Source of the DNA: Alkalicoccus luteus
GTDB taxonomy: Bacteria; Bacillota; Bacilli; Bacillales; Salisediminibacteriaceae
Assembly: GCA_052061695.1 (NCBI GenBank)
Contig: JBPZEY010000002.1
Length of the DNA stretch: 64,000 nucleotides
Reading direction: 5' to 3' (one strand)
Each line of letters opens with the position of its first letter. Position 1 is the stretch's first letter. Both the position numbers and the translations under genes were made by a program. Positions 9,712-18,030 of the stretch are shown in pieces. Under the pieces are notes generated by a model. That model had not been told where the DNA came from. It searched no databases and was given only the letters and a program-made list of their open reading frames with translations.

Positions 9712-9844
9712 GAATGGCTGCCTCCTTTCTGATAACCAGTAAAACCGTCGTGATCTGTCACACATTGATAACGTAAGTTTACCGTACATTTCCAAAAGTT
9801 GTACAGTCCAGATAGACTCTGATGAAATGGATCTGCCAATAGAA

Positions 9845-9869
9845 ATGCCGCAGAACCAGTCTGCGGCAT
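9845..9869 (-). terminator. Terminator hairpin after the VOC dioxygenase gene
   Basis: ATGCCGCAGA pairs with TCTGCGGCAT around a 5-nt loop, starting 5 bp beyond the stop codon at 9875. On the minus strand it is followed by the weak U-rich tract TTTCTATT. Confidence 0.65.
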
Positions 9870-9874
9870 CATTA

Positions 9875-10834
9875 TCACTCAGCCTTAATCGGCTTCAGCT
9901 TCTGTTCAATTTCATCGCGCCTCTGTTCGAGGAAAGGCGGCAGGGCAAGCTTTTCACCGAGCTGCTCTATCGGCTCATCCATATGGAATCCGGGTCCATC
10001 CGTTGCGAGTTCAAACAATATTCCATTGCCATCACGGAAATACAGCGAGGTAAAATAATAGCGTTCCACAATGCCTGAATTTGCATAACCTGCTTCATCC
10101 ACCGTATGTTTCCACGTGCGAAGCTCTTCTTCATCTTTTACCCTTAGAGCAACATGATGTACGCTTCCTCTTCCCGGACGTTCCTTCGCTTCAGACGATT
10201 GGATCACGTGCACTTCGGCGCCATTGCCTCCAGATGCAGTTGAATAAATGATGAGTGTCCCTTCTTTTACTTCTTCCTCAGATATTTTCGTAAAGGACAA
10301 AACGTTCAGCAGCACATTTTCTGTTTTAGATAGTGAACGGACCGTAAGCTCGGAAGGCCCAAGACCGATAATTGCCATTTCTTCAGGAATATCGGGATGC
10401 TCCCACGGTGTTCCAGCAGGCGTTTCGGCACCGTTCCGATCAGAAAAAAGGCGGATCCGCTGTCCCTCATGGTCTTCAAACGCGAGGGTGAGCCTGCCAG
10501 CCCTCTGTTCCGGGTCGCCAACTGTAATTTGAAGCGCATCCAGTCTTTTTTTCCAGAAGGATATTGCTTCATCTGACTGGACGCGTAATCCGGTGCTGCT
10601 GATGCTTTGAGAGCCGCGGTGTGTTCTCCCGGCCATCGGTATTTCAAAAAATGTGAAATCTGTTCCGGGAGAGCCGTAGCGGTCTGCGTAAAATAAATGA
10701 TACATGCTCGGATCATCCTGGTTGACGGTTTTTTTAACTAAGCGCATGCCTAAGACGTTTGTATAAAATGCATAATTGTCGGCTGCATTTGCAGTGAGCG
10801 AAGAAACGTGGTGAATTCCTTTAATCAGCTTCAT
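9875..10834 (-). CDS. Ring-cleaving dioxygenase / glyoxalase (VOC) family protein, MhqO-like
   Basis: A 319-residue, two-module vicinal-oxygen-chelate protein, similar in length and N-terminus (KGIHHVSSLTANAADNYAFY) to the Bacillus MhqA/MhqO group of quinone-responsive dioxygenases. The likely metal ligands are a His in the GIHHVS strand, a His in the second module (VHHVALRVKDEEE) and the Glu of ILFELATDGPGF, the usual 2-His-1-carboxylate set. The substrate is unknown; hydroquinone-type aromatics are only inferred from the family. AAGGAAGG precedes the ATG. It is monocistronic, with its own promoter at 10867-10895 and a terminator. No MhqR-type palindrome was recognised upstream. Confidence 0.85.
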   Translation of the reverse strand: MKLIKGIHHVSSLTANAADNYAFYTNVLGMRLVKKTVNQDDPSMYHLFYADRYGSPGTDFTFFEIPMAGRTHRGSQSISSTGLRVQSDEAISFWKKRLDALQITVGDPEQRAGRLTLAFEDHEGQRIRLFSDRNGAETPAGTPWEHPDIPEEMAIIGLGPSELTVRSLSKTENVLLNVLSFTKISEEEVKEGTLIIYSTASGGNGAEVHVIQSSEAKERPGRGSVHHVALRVKDEEELRTWKHTVDEAGYANSGIVERYYFTSLYFRDGNGILFELATDGPGFHMDEPIEQLGEKLALPPFLEQRRDEIEQKLKPIKAE

Positions 10835-10866
10835 GCTATCTTCCTTCCTTCCACTTACTTTTTTAT

Positions 10867-10895
10867 AGTATATCGCTCTTTTTGTTCTTATGCAA
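10867..10895 (-). promoter_or_regulatory. SigA promoter of the VOC dioxygenase gene
   Basis: Minus strand -35 TTGCAT (10890-10895), 17-bp spacer, -10 TATACT (10867-10872), about 35 bp upstream of the start codon. Confidence 0.6.
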
Positions 10896-11001
10896 TGATG
10901 AACGCTTACGACTTTATTGGGCGGGCATACTCGTTGAACGGAGTTGAACTACAGCCTGCCGAATAAACCATCTACATAATCGTTCGTCATCATCAATTTG
11001 A

Positions 11002-11244
11002 GAATAAAGTCTATCATAGGCAGGGTTCCATCACTTCCTAAGAAGCTCGAACCTAACATAATCAGGCTTTTGAAATGTCCTGCCAGCTGCTGACATCGGT
11101 GGGCCTCTACTCCGGTGGATCAAGATCGAGGTGAAGATCCGGAGCTTCCGACAGCAGGAGGGAAAGCTGAGCCCGTCCATCCGGAAAGCGGGTGTCCGCA
11201 GATAAAGAAAGATGCAACGTTATTCATTTAAATTGACTTTATTC
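11002..11244. repeat. Decayed inverted-repeat element, copy A
   Basis: This 243-bp non-coding stretch is bounded by a 10-bp inverted repeat GAATAAAGTC (11002-11011 and 11235-11244). Its right half matches the reverse strand of the element at 21816-22283: a 21-nt core at 11183-11203 is identical at 20 positions to 21860-21880 read in reverse, and similarity extends leftwards through the segment around GCCAGCTGCT. It is shorter than copy B and lacks its distal part. There is no open reading frame. The rest of the 10835-11291 intergenic region holds only the dioxygenase promoter and the hairpin next to msrA. Confidence 0.7.
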
Positions 11245-11248
11245 ACGC

Positions 11249-11276
11249 GAAAGCACAGGCAGAAGCCTGTGCTTTC
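11249..11276. terminator. Strong hairpin downstream of msrA
   Basis: GAAAGCACAGGC pairs perfectly with GCCTGTGCTTTC around a 4-nt loop, 16 bp beyond the msrA stop codon. Neither strand has a convincing T tract, so it may terminate poorly or act as a 3' mRNA stabiliser. Confidence 0.5.
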
Positions 11277-11291
11277 ATTTGGGTACCTATG

Positions 11292-11819
11292 TTATTTGTT
11301 CCAGGTTTCCTGAATAAAACGTTCACGTCCAGAGTCGATCCGTTCTTGCTGGTACGCTTCCGGATTTTTTTTGTAAAACTTCTGATGCTCTTCTTCAGCA
11401 GGATAAAATGCTTGAGCAGGCAGAATTTCCGTTACAATAGGTTTTTGAAATGGTCCATGCTTCTCAAGGTGCTCCCGCGATGCTTCAGCTTCGGCCTTTT
11501 GATCATCCGAATGATAGAAAATCGCCGTACGATATTGAGAGCCGCGGTCAAAAAACTGGCCGCCGTCATCTGTAGGATCCACCTGCTGCCAGTAAATGGT
11601 CAACAGCTTCTCATAGGAAAAAACTGCCGGTTCAAATTCAATTTGAACTGCTTCTCTGTGTCCGCTCGTACCTTGCTTGACCTCTTCATAAGACGGATCT
11701 GCTGTATCTCCTCCTGTATAGCCAGATACAACACTTACAATACCAGGCTCTTCATCAAACGGCCGTACCATACACCAGAAACAGCCTCCTGCAAAAGTAG
11801 CAAATTCGTTTTTAGACAT
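11292..11819 (-). CDS. msrA: Peptide-methionine (S)-S-oxide reductase MsrA
   Basis: Repairs the S-epimer of methionine sulfoxide. It has 175 residues with the catalytic motif GGCFWCM near residue 12 and the conserved GYTGG and QVDPTD(D)GGQFFDRGSQY blocks. It is cytosolic, with no signal. AAAGGTGGG precedes the ATG. It follows the anchored MsrAB gene by 16 bp, so the two form an operon covering outer-surface and cytosolic repair. A further msrA is at 58890. Confidence 0.93.
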   Translation of the reverse strand: MSKNEFATFAGGCFWCMVRPFDEEPGIVSVVSGYTGGDTADPSYEEVKQGTSGHREAVQIEFEPAVFSYEKLLTIYWQQVDPTDDGGQFFDRGSQYRTAIFYHSDDQKAEAEASREHLEKHGPFQKPIVTEILPAQAFYPAEEEHQKFYKKNPEAYQQERIDSGRERFIQETWNK

Positions 11820-11835
11820 CCAACCCCACCTTTAG

Positions 11836-12975
11836 TTATTGCTCCACAATGTCAATATAGTCTCCATACCCTTCAGCTTCCATCTCTTCAACCGGAATAA
11901 ATTTCATAGCCGCTGAGTTCATACAGTAACGAAGTCCATCCGGCTCTGGACCATCTTCAAAAACATGCCCTAAATGAGAGTCAGCATAGGCACTCCGTAC
12001 CTCCGTCCGTTTGATCAGCATGGACCAGTCTGCCTTCGTTTCAATAAACTCCTCTGCAATCGGCTTTGTAAAGCTCGGCCAGCCAGTGCCGGAATCGAAT
12101 TGATCTTTTGAACGAAAAAGCGGTTCTCCGGAAACGATGTCAACATAAATCCCTGTTTCCGTGTTGTCCCAGTATGGATTGTGATAGGCTGGCTCTGTAG
12201 CATCCTCCTGAGTTACTTCGAATTGAAGGTTTGTCAGCCTTCCGCGCAGCTCTTCCTCTGTTTCAGGCTCATATTGCCGCCAAAACGGAAGGTTCGATGA
12301 TCCGGCTGTTTCATACTCTGCTTCTTCACCCCAGTGATCGTCAATGAACTCATCCCGTCCTGAATTCGACCTGTAAAATTCATAGCGGACAGGATTTTCT
12401 TTATAAAAGTCCTGGTGGTAATCCTCTGCCACATAAAATGTATCCAGCTCCCGAATATCCACGACGATCGGATCACTAAATCTGCCGCTTGCTTCCAGGT
12501 CTTCTTTTGAAGCTTCAGCCGCTTCCCGTTCTTCATCATTCTGATAAAAAATGTGCGGCGAATACTGGTAGCCCCGGTCTACAAATTGCCCTTCATCATC
12601 TGTCGGATCAATCTGTCTCCAGTAAATCTCCAGTAACTCCTCATAGCTGACAAGCTCAGGATCATACGTTACCTGGACTGCTTCCACATGTCCAGTTTCT
12701 CCTGAAGCGACGTCCTCATACGAAGGGTTTTCTTCCGGACCGCCCGTATACCCTGATACAGCTTTGTCTACGCCCTCTACCTTTTCAAAGGGCGGCTCCA
12801 TACACCAGAAACACCCTCCCGCAAACACCGCTGTCTCCCATGGTCCTTCCACATCTGCTTCCACTGCTTCGCTTCCGTAAGACCGATTCATGAAATAATC
12901 ATACATAATAGGAATAAAAATAAAGCCAAGTACAGCAACCAGAAGTAAAAATCCGCCCGTAAGCCATTTTTTCAT
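11836..12975 (-). CDS. msrAB: Membrane-anchored MsrA-MsrB fusion (methionine sulfoxide reductase)
   Basis: A 379-residue protein with one N-terminal membrane segment (about residues 5-25), an MsrA domain (about 47-200) with catalytic Cys55 in GGCFWC, and an MsrB domain (about 225-370) with catalytic Cys351 in YCMNSA. It should reduce both epimers of methionine sulfoxide outside the membrane. The MsrB half reads SGTGWPSFTKP, where other MsrBs, including the one at 58456, have a resolving Cys (TCGWPSF), so recycling may differ. RBS GAGGTGA. A TATAAT preceded by TG at 13002-13010 may be its -10 region. The electron donor is not identifiable here. Confidence 0.92.
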   Translation of the reverse strand: MKKWLTGGFLLLVAVLGFIFIPIMYDYFMNRSYGSEAVEADVEGPWETAVFAGGCFWCMEPPFEKVEGVDKAVSGYTGGPEENPSYEDVASGETGHVEAVQVTYDPELVSYEELLEIYWRQIDPTDDEGQFVDRGYQYSPHIFYQNDEEREAAEASKEDLEASGRFSDPIVVDIRELDTFYVAEDYHQDFYKENPVRYEFYRSNSGRDEFIDDHWGEEAEYETAGSSNLPFWRQYEPETEEELRGRLTNLQFEVTQEDATEPAYHNPYWDNTETGIYVDIVSGEPLFRSKDQFDSGTGWPSFTKPIAEEFIETKADWSMLIKRTEVRSAYADSHLGHVFEDGPEPDGLRYCMNSAAMKFIPVEEMEAEGYGDYIDIVEQ

Positions 12976-13098
12976 GATGTCACCTCTTTTCCCGTAACTT
13001 GATTATATAGCATTCATCGCTGTAAGGCATGAATAAGCTTTTACATGACCTGCTTCTTTTTGTTTTCGGATTTCAGAAAAACAAAAGGAATGAAGCAG

Positions 13099-13125
13099 AA
13101 AAAGCCGCCCAATGTAATGGACGGC
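13099..13125 (-). terminator. Terminator downstream of ohr
   Basis: GCCGTCC pairs with GGGCGGC (one G-T pair) on the minus strand around an 8-nt loop, followed by TTTTTC. Confidence 0.7.
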
Positions 13126-13162
13126 TGCAGCTACTGCTTATAAAAAAGGTTTCAAGCTTCTG

Positions 13163-13585
13163 CTAGCGGGAAGTAACTTGTAACTCGACTTCAATATTGC
13201 CTCTGGTAGCTTTGGAGTAAGGACAGAAATCATGAGCTCGGTGTGCCAGTTCTTCTGCCTCTTCTTGAGACACTCCGCTCACATGAACATGAAGTGTTAC
13301 GCCGAGCTTAAATCCGTTATCCTCCGGGTCTTTCAGCAGGCTTACTTCGGCAGTCGTCTCAGACGTAATGTCCTTCTGCGCTTTTGAAGCCATTAAATTG
13401 AGGGCGCCATCATAGCAGGCGCTGTAGCCGGCTGCAAAAAGCTGCTCCGGATTGGATGCATCTTCTGGAATGCCGTTGTTATCCGGCATTTTTAAATCAA
13501 CGTCTACTACTTTGTTGTCAGAGGTTACATGTCCTTCTCTTCCTCCCTGAGCGGTTGCTTTTGTGGAAAACATTTTATCTGCCAT
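13163..13585 (-). CDS. ohr: Organic hydroperoxide resistance protein (Ohr/OsmC family)
   Basis: A 140-residue thiol peroxidase that reduces organic hydroperoxides. Both catalytic cysteines are present: Cys57 in SACYDGAL and Cys121 in DFCPYSKAT. The N-terminal FSTKATAQGGREGHV strand is typical of Ohr rather than OsmC. RBS GGAGG. It is divergent from the hydrolase at 13683. No OhrR gene is adjacent and the classic TACAATT operator was not found, so control may be through SigB or another regulator. Confidence 0.92.
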   Translation of the reverse strand: MADKMFSTKATAQGGREGHVTSDNKVVDVDLKMPDNNGIPEDASNPEQLFAAGYSACYDGALNLMASKAQKDITSETTAEVSLLKDPEDNGFKLGVTLHVHVSGVSQEEAEELAHRAHDFCPYSKATRGNIEVELQVTSR

Positions 13586-13623
13586 AATCGTAAATCCCTC
13601 CTGAGGTATAGTAGAAACACTTC

Positions 13624-13653
13624 TTTATATTCACGTTTCCATCGAAATGTAAA
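13624..13653 (-). promoter_or_regulatory. Putative ohr promoter with imperfect palindrome
   Basis: Minus strand -35 TTTACA (13648-13653), 18-bp spacer, -10 TATAAA (13624-13629). An imperfect inverted repeat GTTTCCAT/ATGTAAAC overlaps the -35 region and could be an operator. Confidence 0.45.
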
Positions 13654-13682
13654 CATCAATTTCAGTACGAGGAGCGAAAACA

Positions 13683-14516
13683 GTGAACAGGTATATTATT
13701 AAAACTACTGACAAAAACGATTTGACACTTTATACAATCGAACGTAATCCTGACATACAAGTGATTTGGGTCCACGGCATCACGTCAGATTTAGATACGA
13801 TGCAGGCCGGAGCGCTCGAACTTGGAAGAGCAGGTTGGAATGCCGCTCATTTTTTTCCTGTGTTGAGGGGATATGAAGGTAAAGACAGCCTCATTCACAC
13901 TCCAAACCGCAACCGGCTGATTGAAGATTTAGCTGAGGTAATGCGTCATACAAAAGGAAAACGACTGATACTTGCCGGGCATAGCATGGGATGCGGAACC
14001 ATTTTACGATTAATCGAACAGCACGGCTGGCCCGCCTCTGTGATTCACCTTGTGCTGTTGGCTCCTTTCCTTCATCCTACGCTTCCCGTTTATCAAAATG
14101 GAAATGATGAATCAGATGACGGAATGTACCGCTTATATATGAAGCGTGCGGCTGCCGCAGGTATCTTAGATCGAACGGGGCTAAACCTGCTGCGGCGTAT
14201 GCCTGTTATTGATATTCCCTCCAGACTGGAGCCGTTTAACCCTTATTCTGAAGTCATCAAAAAATCCATCACGTATGAATACATGATGGGGCGCTTCATT
14301 GAGAAACCTGCCGCTTTAAAGCAGCTGCCATGGGAGAAAATAAGCGTGCTGATCGGAAGTGACGATGAGATTATCGCAGCTAAGGAGTTAAAGCTGTATT
14401 TACAAAAAGAAGCCGGAGTCCTGATCAGGACGGCTCCGGCTGAAAATCATAACTCATTGTTGACAAGCTCATATGTGACTGAGGTCTTTCAGCACGCTGG
14501 CTCATTTAAGCTGTAG
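13683..14516 (+). CDS. Alpha/beta hydrolase, serine hydrolase type
   Basis: A 277-residue soluble hydrolase. It has the oxyanion-region WVHGITSD, nucleophile Ser101 in AGHSMGCG, and a probable catalytic His256 in AENHNSLL; the acid is probably in IGSDDE near residue 236. It resembles the Serine_hydrolase/YvaM-like monoglyceride lipase group; the substrate is unknown. GTG start, with GAGGAG 8 nt upstream. Its 3' end overlaps the convergent split-barrel/UbiA gene by 11 bp, so neither has room for an independent intergenic terminator. Confidence 0.85.
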   Translation: MNRYIIKTTDKNDLTLYTIERNPDIQVIWVHGITSDLDTMQAGALELGRAGWNAAHFFPVLRGYEGKDSLIHTPNRNRLIEDLAEVMRHTKGKRLILAGHSMGCGTILRLIEQHGWPASVIHLVLLAPFLHPTLPVYQNGNDESDDGMYRLYMKRAAAAGILDRTGLNLLRRMPVIDIPSRLEPFNPYSEVIKKSITYEYMMGRFIEKPAALKQLPWEKISVLIGSDDEIIAAKELKLYLQKEAGVLIRTAPAENHNSLLTSSYVTEVFQHAGSFKL

Positions 14517-16035
14517 AGAAAGCCTTTTTAAAATCTGCCATCACTTTTCGCTGTCTCTCAATATAACGCCATACCCAGAAAACAAATCCGGCTGCAGCTG
14601 CGAAAAGTGCCAGGGATATCAGTGTTCCAATATTCGGCATAATCAGCGTAATTGCAGCCAAAAGTCCTGTCATTAAGTGAAATATAGCTGTATGAGCGTT
14701 GCCCGGCACCAAATCAGTCGCACTGCTGTCATAATGTGCACGAATATACCTGACAGCCTGAAATAAAAACGGCACAGCCAGCAGAACGAGATAAAAGCTA
14801 AACGAAACAGCTGTCACAAGTGGAAGTAAAAGAACGGATACGACAGCTAAGCCGAATAATCCAAAGACTACGTTTTTTGCCTGACGGCGTCCAATCCGAA
14901 CGACAAGTGTGCGCTTATCGGTACGGCTGTCACTCTCAGCATCAGGGAACTGGTTAATGAGGAGCACATTAGTAACAAGTGCCGCGATCGGAATCGATAA
15001 CAACCATATTTCCGCCGAGAAATACCCGGTTTGAATATAAAAGGTACCGGCCGTCATAGCCGCACCGTACGTTGTCGCAATAAAGAACTCGGCCAGGCCG
15101 GGAAAGGCGTTAATGAAGGAAAATCGTCCCTCCCTGCCAGTATAGAAAAAGCCGGCTGTCAGCCCGTAAGCGATCAGCAGAAGCAGAAGCGGTCCAGAGA
15201 CAGCAGCCAAACCAATTCCTACGACTGCAGCTGCCGCAGTAAGTAAAACCCCGAAAAAGCCCATGTCCTGTTTTTGAATAAGGCCTAGTTGAATCATTCG
15301 GGATCCGCCTGTAAATGGACGAAGGGAGCCGGTGTTTTCAGCGTCTCTTTCTGCATCCAAATAGTCATTGATCATGTTCGTTCCAGCCTGTACCGCGAGT
15401 GCTGCAAATAACGTTAACAAGAATAAAGTCCAGCTGAATAGCCCGGCAAGACCGAAGGCCGCAGCAGCACCTACTAAGACTGGCACCAGCGAGGCTGTCA
15501 GTGATAGAGGTCGGAGCGCCTCCTTCCAAACTGAGGCTCTGGATATTAAATCCTGCATGTCACTGCCTGCTTCTGACGCTTGTCCAACATCCAGCACGGT
15601 CGGTTTTTCTCCCTGCAAAATTTCAGGAACAAATCGGTATTTCACTACAGAAGGGACAATTTTAATAAATTCAAGCCTGTCAACAGCATCCTGCTCGACA
15701 AAGCTTCCTACAATCGGAGAACGATGCTGGAGCAGGTGAACCGCTCGTTCGCGTTCCTCATTTGAGCGGACGATCTCTGCGCGACCGATTATTTCACATT
15801 CTTCCATTTCCATAAAGGTGCTGCCCTGATGAATCAGCATCGCCGTTTCCGGAATGTTACTCCACTGGATAACCTTGGGATCACCTTTCATACTCGACAG
15901 GTAAATATGAAATCGCTCGTCTGAAGCAAAGTGCATCATTCGCTGCCGAGGTTTGCCCATATTGGAGGTGCCGACAGAGGCGACTTCAGCTTTATCAAGA
16001 TAGTTCAATATATCTTCAGCGCTGCGCTGTGCCAT
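14506..16035 (-). CDS. Fusion of FMN-binding split-barrel (PNPOx-like) domain and UbiA prenyltransferase
   Basis: A 509-residue two-domain protein. Residues about 5-140 resemble the pyridoxamine-phosphate-oxidase/general-stress-protein-26 split barrel (ASVGTSNMGKPRQRMMHF, HIYLSSMKGDPKV). After a linker, residues about 175-500 form a polytopic UbiA domain with both prenyl-diphosphate/Mg sites: N223-D231 (NDYLDAERD) and D365-D373 (DAESDSRTD). The second half looks MenA-like, so the acceptor may be a naphthoate or other aromatic, but this is not shown. ATG at 16035 with AAAGGAG; the upstream codon at 16089 is rejected because it lies within the preceding gene. It starts 4 bp after the C45-type acyltransferase gene and is surely cotranscribed with it. 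Stand-alone MenA normally lacks the N-terminal domain. Confidence 0.85.
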   Translation of the reverse strand: MAQRSAEDILNYLDKAEVASVGTSNMGKPRQRMMHFASDERFHIYLSSMKGDPKVIQWSNIPETAMLIHQGSTFMEMEECEIIGRAEIVRSNEERERAVHLLQHRSPIVGSFVEQDAVDRLEFIKIVPSVVKYRFVPEILQGEKPTVLDVGQASEAGSDMQDLISRASVWKEALRPLSLTASLVPVLVGAAAAFGLAGLFSWTLFLLTLFAALAVQAGTNMINDYLDAERDAENTGSLRPFTGGSRMIQLGLIQKQDMGFFGVLLTAAAAVVGIGLAAVSGPLLLLLIAYGLTAGFFYTGREGRFSFINAFPGLAEFFIATTYGAAMTAGTFYIQTGYFSAEIWLLSIPIAALVTNVLLINQFPDAESDSRTDKRTLVVRIGRRQAKNVVFGLFGLAVVSVLLLPLVTAVSFSFYLVLLAVPFLFQAVRYIRAHYDSSATDLVPGNAHTAIFHLMTGLLAAITLIMPNIGTLISLALFAAAAGFVFWVWRYIERQRKVMADFKKAFSTA

Positions 16036-16039
16036 GAGA

Positions 16040-17107
16040 TTAACTCCTTTCGGGGACTTGTATCCCCAGATGCTCCATGCCATCCTCAAATTCTATTTGT
16101 CCTCTAAGCTTTTTTACAATAAAACGGCTGCCTTTCAGCCAGTCGGAAAATGAGATTACAACGGGAACAGCGTCTGTGCCAATGCCTATTGTTACTTGAA
16201 GATTAGTCGTATCATAGACCGCCGTATGAATCGTACCGGACCAGTTTCCGTATTCTTTCTTTGCTATTTTATGCTTCGTGCTGTTCAACAGCTCAAACGT
16301 GCCGGCTTGCGCAGCTGCTGTTTTTTTTAATTCGAACAGTCTTCTCAGCCTCTGCTCCGATTCCATTGTCATATGACGATTTTCGCGCTGCTTTTCCTCT
16401 GCCCGGAAATGATTGGTGCAGGCACCGCCATTGTGATTTAGTTCAACAGCACCCTTCGCAGATGCCTCTACAACAGCCGTACGACCATCCGAATCGGCCA
16501 GCGAATAATTAAATGAATGCCTGTGCGGAATTTCCTGAAGCAGCTTGACTGCTTCAGGAACAGAGGCGCAGGAGTCTAAAACCAGCCTTGCAATAGAACA
16601 GCAAATAAATCCGTCTTCGGGAGAGATTCTATTTACAAAATGATAACCGATCGCGAGACCTTTTTCGTTCATACCATCCATTCTGCCAATGATACGCTGG
16701 GCAAACCCGACGGATGCATATCCGGACAGCGGCTGATACATGACGAAGCGTCCATCATACGTTTTCGGATGGTAGTCATAATTACGCCCATAAATCCCCT
16801 CTCCCATTAAAGCACTGCAGCCGCTTTTGATCCACGACTGCTGGTAGCCGGCGTATTCGTGAACAATATCCTCGAACCTCCATCCAAGTCCTTCCGACAA
16901 GCCTTCAAGCTCAGCCCAAAGGTCTGGCGAGATTTCCTGTATCCAAGCTTTCGTCGCAAGAAAATCCGTTGTATACCGTCGAATTGATTTTTTTCGTCTG
17001 CGCACGTGCTTATGATAAAGAACGGTTTGTTTTAACCGCTCTGCCTGTTTTAATCCAAACTGGTAGGCATCGCCCCTGCCTTCAAGTGCTTCTATGCTGA
17101 TTTTCAT
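16040..17107 (-). CDS. C45-family peptidase / acyl-CoA:6-APA acyltransferase-like Ntn hydrolase
   Basis: A 355-residue protein of the acyl-coenzyme A:isopenicillin-N acyltransferase superfamily. The candidate N-terminal nucleophile after autocleavage is Cys97 in IKSGCSALMGEG, followed by the typical GRNYDYHP block and a downstream IGRMDGMNEKGLAIGYHF. Family members make or hydrolyse amide bonds, for example N-acyl amino acids. ATG at 17107 with AGGTGA. First gene of a two-gene operon with the split-barrel/UbiA fusion; the link between the two activities is unknown. A perfect TATAAT lies upstream on the minus strand (near 17130), but without a clear -35. Confidence 0.82.
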   Translation of the reverse strand: MKISIEALEGRGDAYQFGLKQAERLKQTVLYHKHVRRRKKSIRRYTTDFLATKAWIQEISPDLWAELEGLSEGLGWRFEDIVHEYAGYQQSWIKSGCSALMGEGIYGRNYDYHPKTYDGRFVMYQPLSGYASVGFAQRIIGRMDGMNEKGLAIGYHFVNRISPEDGFICCSIARLVLDSCASVPEAVKLLQEIPHRHSFNYSLADSDGRTAVVEASAKGAVELNHNGGACTNHFRAEEKQRENRHMTMESEQRLRRLFELKKTAAAQAGTFELLNSTKHKIAKKEYGNWSGTIHTAVYDTTNLQVTIGIGTDAVPVVISFSDWLKGSRFIVKKLRGQIEFEDGMEHLGIQVPERS

Positions 17108-17172
17108 CACGTCACCTGCTTTCTTCACCGTTCATTATAAAATCAACGTGTGAAAAAGAAAAAGATTTTGAC

Positions 17173-17201
17173 TTGAAAACTCTGCGCACCTTTAGTAGAA
17201 T
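17173..17201 (+). promoter_or_regulatory. SigA promoter of the gene at 17258
   Basis: -35 TTGAAA (17173-17178), 17-bp spacer, -10 TAGAAT (17196-17201), about 50 bp upstream of the start codon. Confidence 0.6.
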
Positions 17202-17257
17202 GCAATATTTGAGTGTGAGGCTGAACACGTACTATTTTTACGCAGGAGGTGCCGCAT

Positions 17258-17794
17258 ATGCAATCTGCATTTGAGCAGCAGCCAACTACCGAATTGCCCG
17301 AATTGGAATTGGCGCACGCGTATGATGAACTTCAAACGCAGTTTTTACGCCTGCAGCAAAACCTTGAAACAATCGCAAAACGGTTCGATATCCGCGGTGT
17401 CGAACAGACGAAGCACAGTGTGATGACAATCGTTTATGAATACGACGACGGGAAAACGTTTCGAATCATGGCTGACGACTGCCGGTTTCCGCACCGGGGC
17501 CATTGGGATTTTTCCCTGCATGGAACTTATGAGCAGGACGCTCTTTATATTGACGACATACGTGGAGAGGCTGATTCCGGATTTGGATCCATCATCATGA
17601 AACACTTAAAGAAAAAAGCCGAAGAAAAAAACATTCCTGAGATCCGGGGACAGTTGAAAGAGCGGGATTATGACCATCAAGATCGCTTAGTTCATTTTTA
17701 TACGAAGCATTCTTTTTCTGTTATGCTCGATTCCTCGGGACGGGAAGGACAAATCAAATGGCCCGCGGCCAATAATTTCAATAACTCCGTATAA
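17258..17794 (+). CDS. Hypothetical protein with GNAT-like C-terminus
   Basis: A 178-residue soluble protein, not recognised by name. The C-terminal half (IDDIRGEADSGFGSIIMKHL followed by HFYTKHSF) has the layout of an acetyl-CoA-binding motif A and the final strand of a GNAT acetyltransferase, while the N-terminal 45 residues form a probable amphipathic helix (LELAHAYDELQTQFLRLQQN). No confident activity. GGAGG 8 nt before the ATG decides the start; the in-frame GTG at 17249 overlaps that site. Monocistronic, with a promoter at 17173 and a hairpin at 17877. Confidence 0.75.
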   Translation: MQSAFEQQPTTELPELELAHAYDELQTQFLRLQQNLETIAKRFDIRGVEQTKHSVMTIVYEYDDGKTFRIMADDCRFPHRGHWDFSLHGTYEQDALYIDDIRGEADSGFGSIIMKHLKKKAEEKNIPEIRGQLKERDYDHQDRLVHFYTKHSFSVMLDSSGREGQIKWPAANNFNNSV

Positions 17795-17876
17795 TCAAGT
17801 TCCAAAAAATCTCTTCAGTATCGCTCATGACAATTAATCGGTAACCAACTGATGCAGGCTCCCTGTTCATAAACGA

Positions 17877-17908
17877 GAAAAGCTTCCAGCGACTGCCGGA
17901 AGCTTTTC
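17877..17908. terminator. Hairpin between convergent genes
   Basis: GAAAAGCTTCC pairs perfectly with GGAAGCTTTTC around a 10-nt loop. On either strand the stem ends in TTTTC, so it can serve the plus-strand gene ending at 17794 and the minus-strand gene ending at 18031. The rest of 17795-18030 shows nothing else. Confidence 0.7.
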
Positions 17909-18030
17909 GGTATTGATGGTGCTCTGAGCAGGATATTTTGGCTCATCTTGCTTCAAAAGGCGTTCACTTTCGCCCAGATGATGTTTATTCAACAGGAATA
18001 CAGCGGCACTTCCAGCATACTAAAGCTTTG

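Noticed and set aside
14506..16035. Simple annotation as MenA
   Set aside because: The extra N-terminal split-barrel and the acyltransferase partner make a plain menaquinone role unproven.
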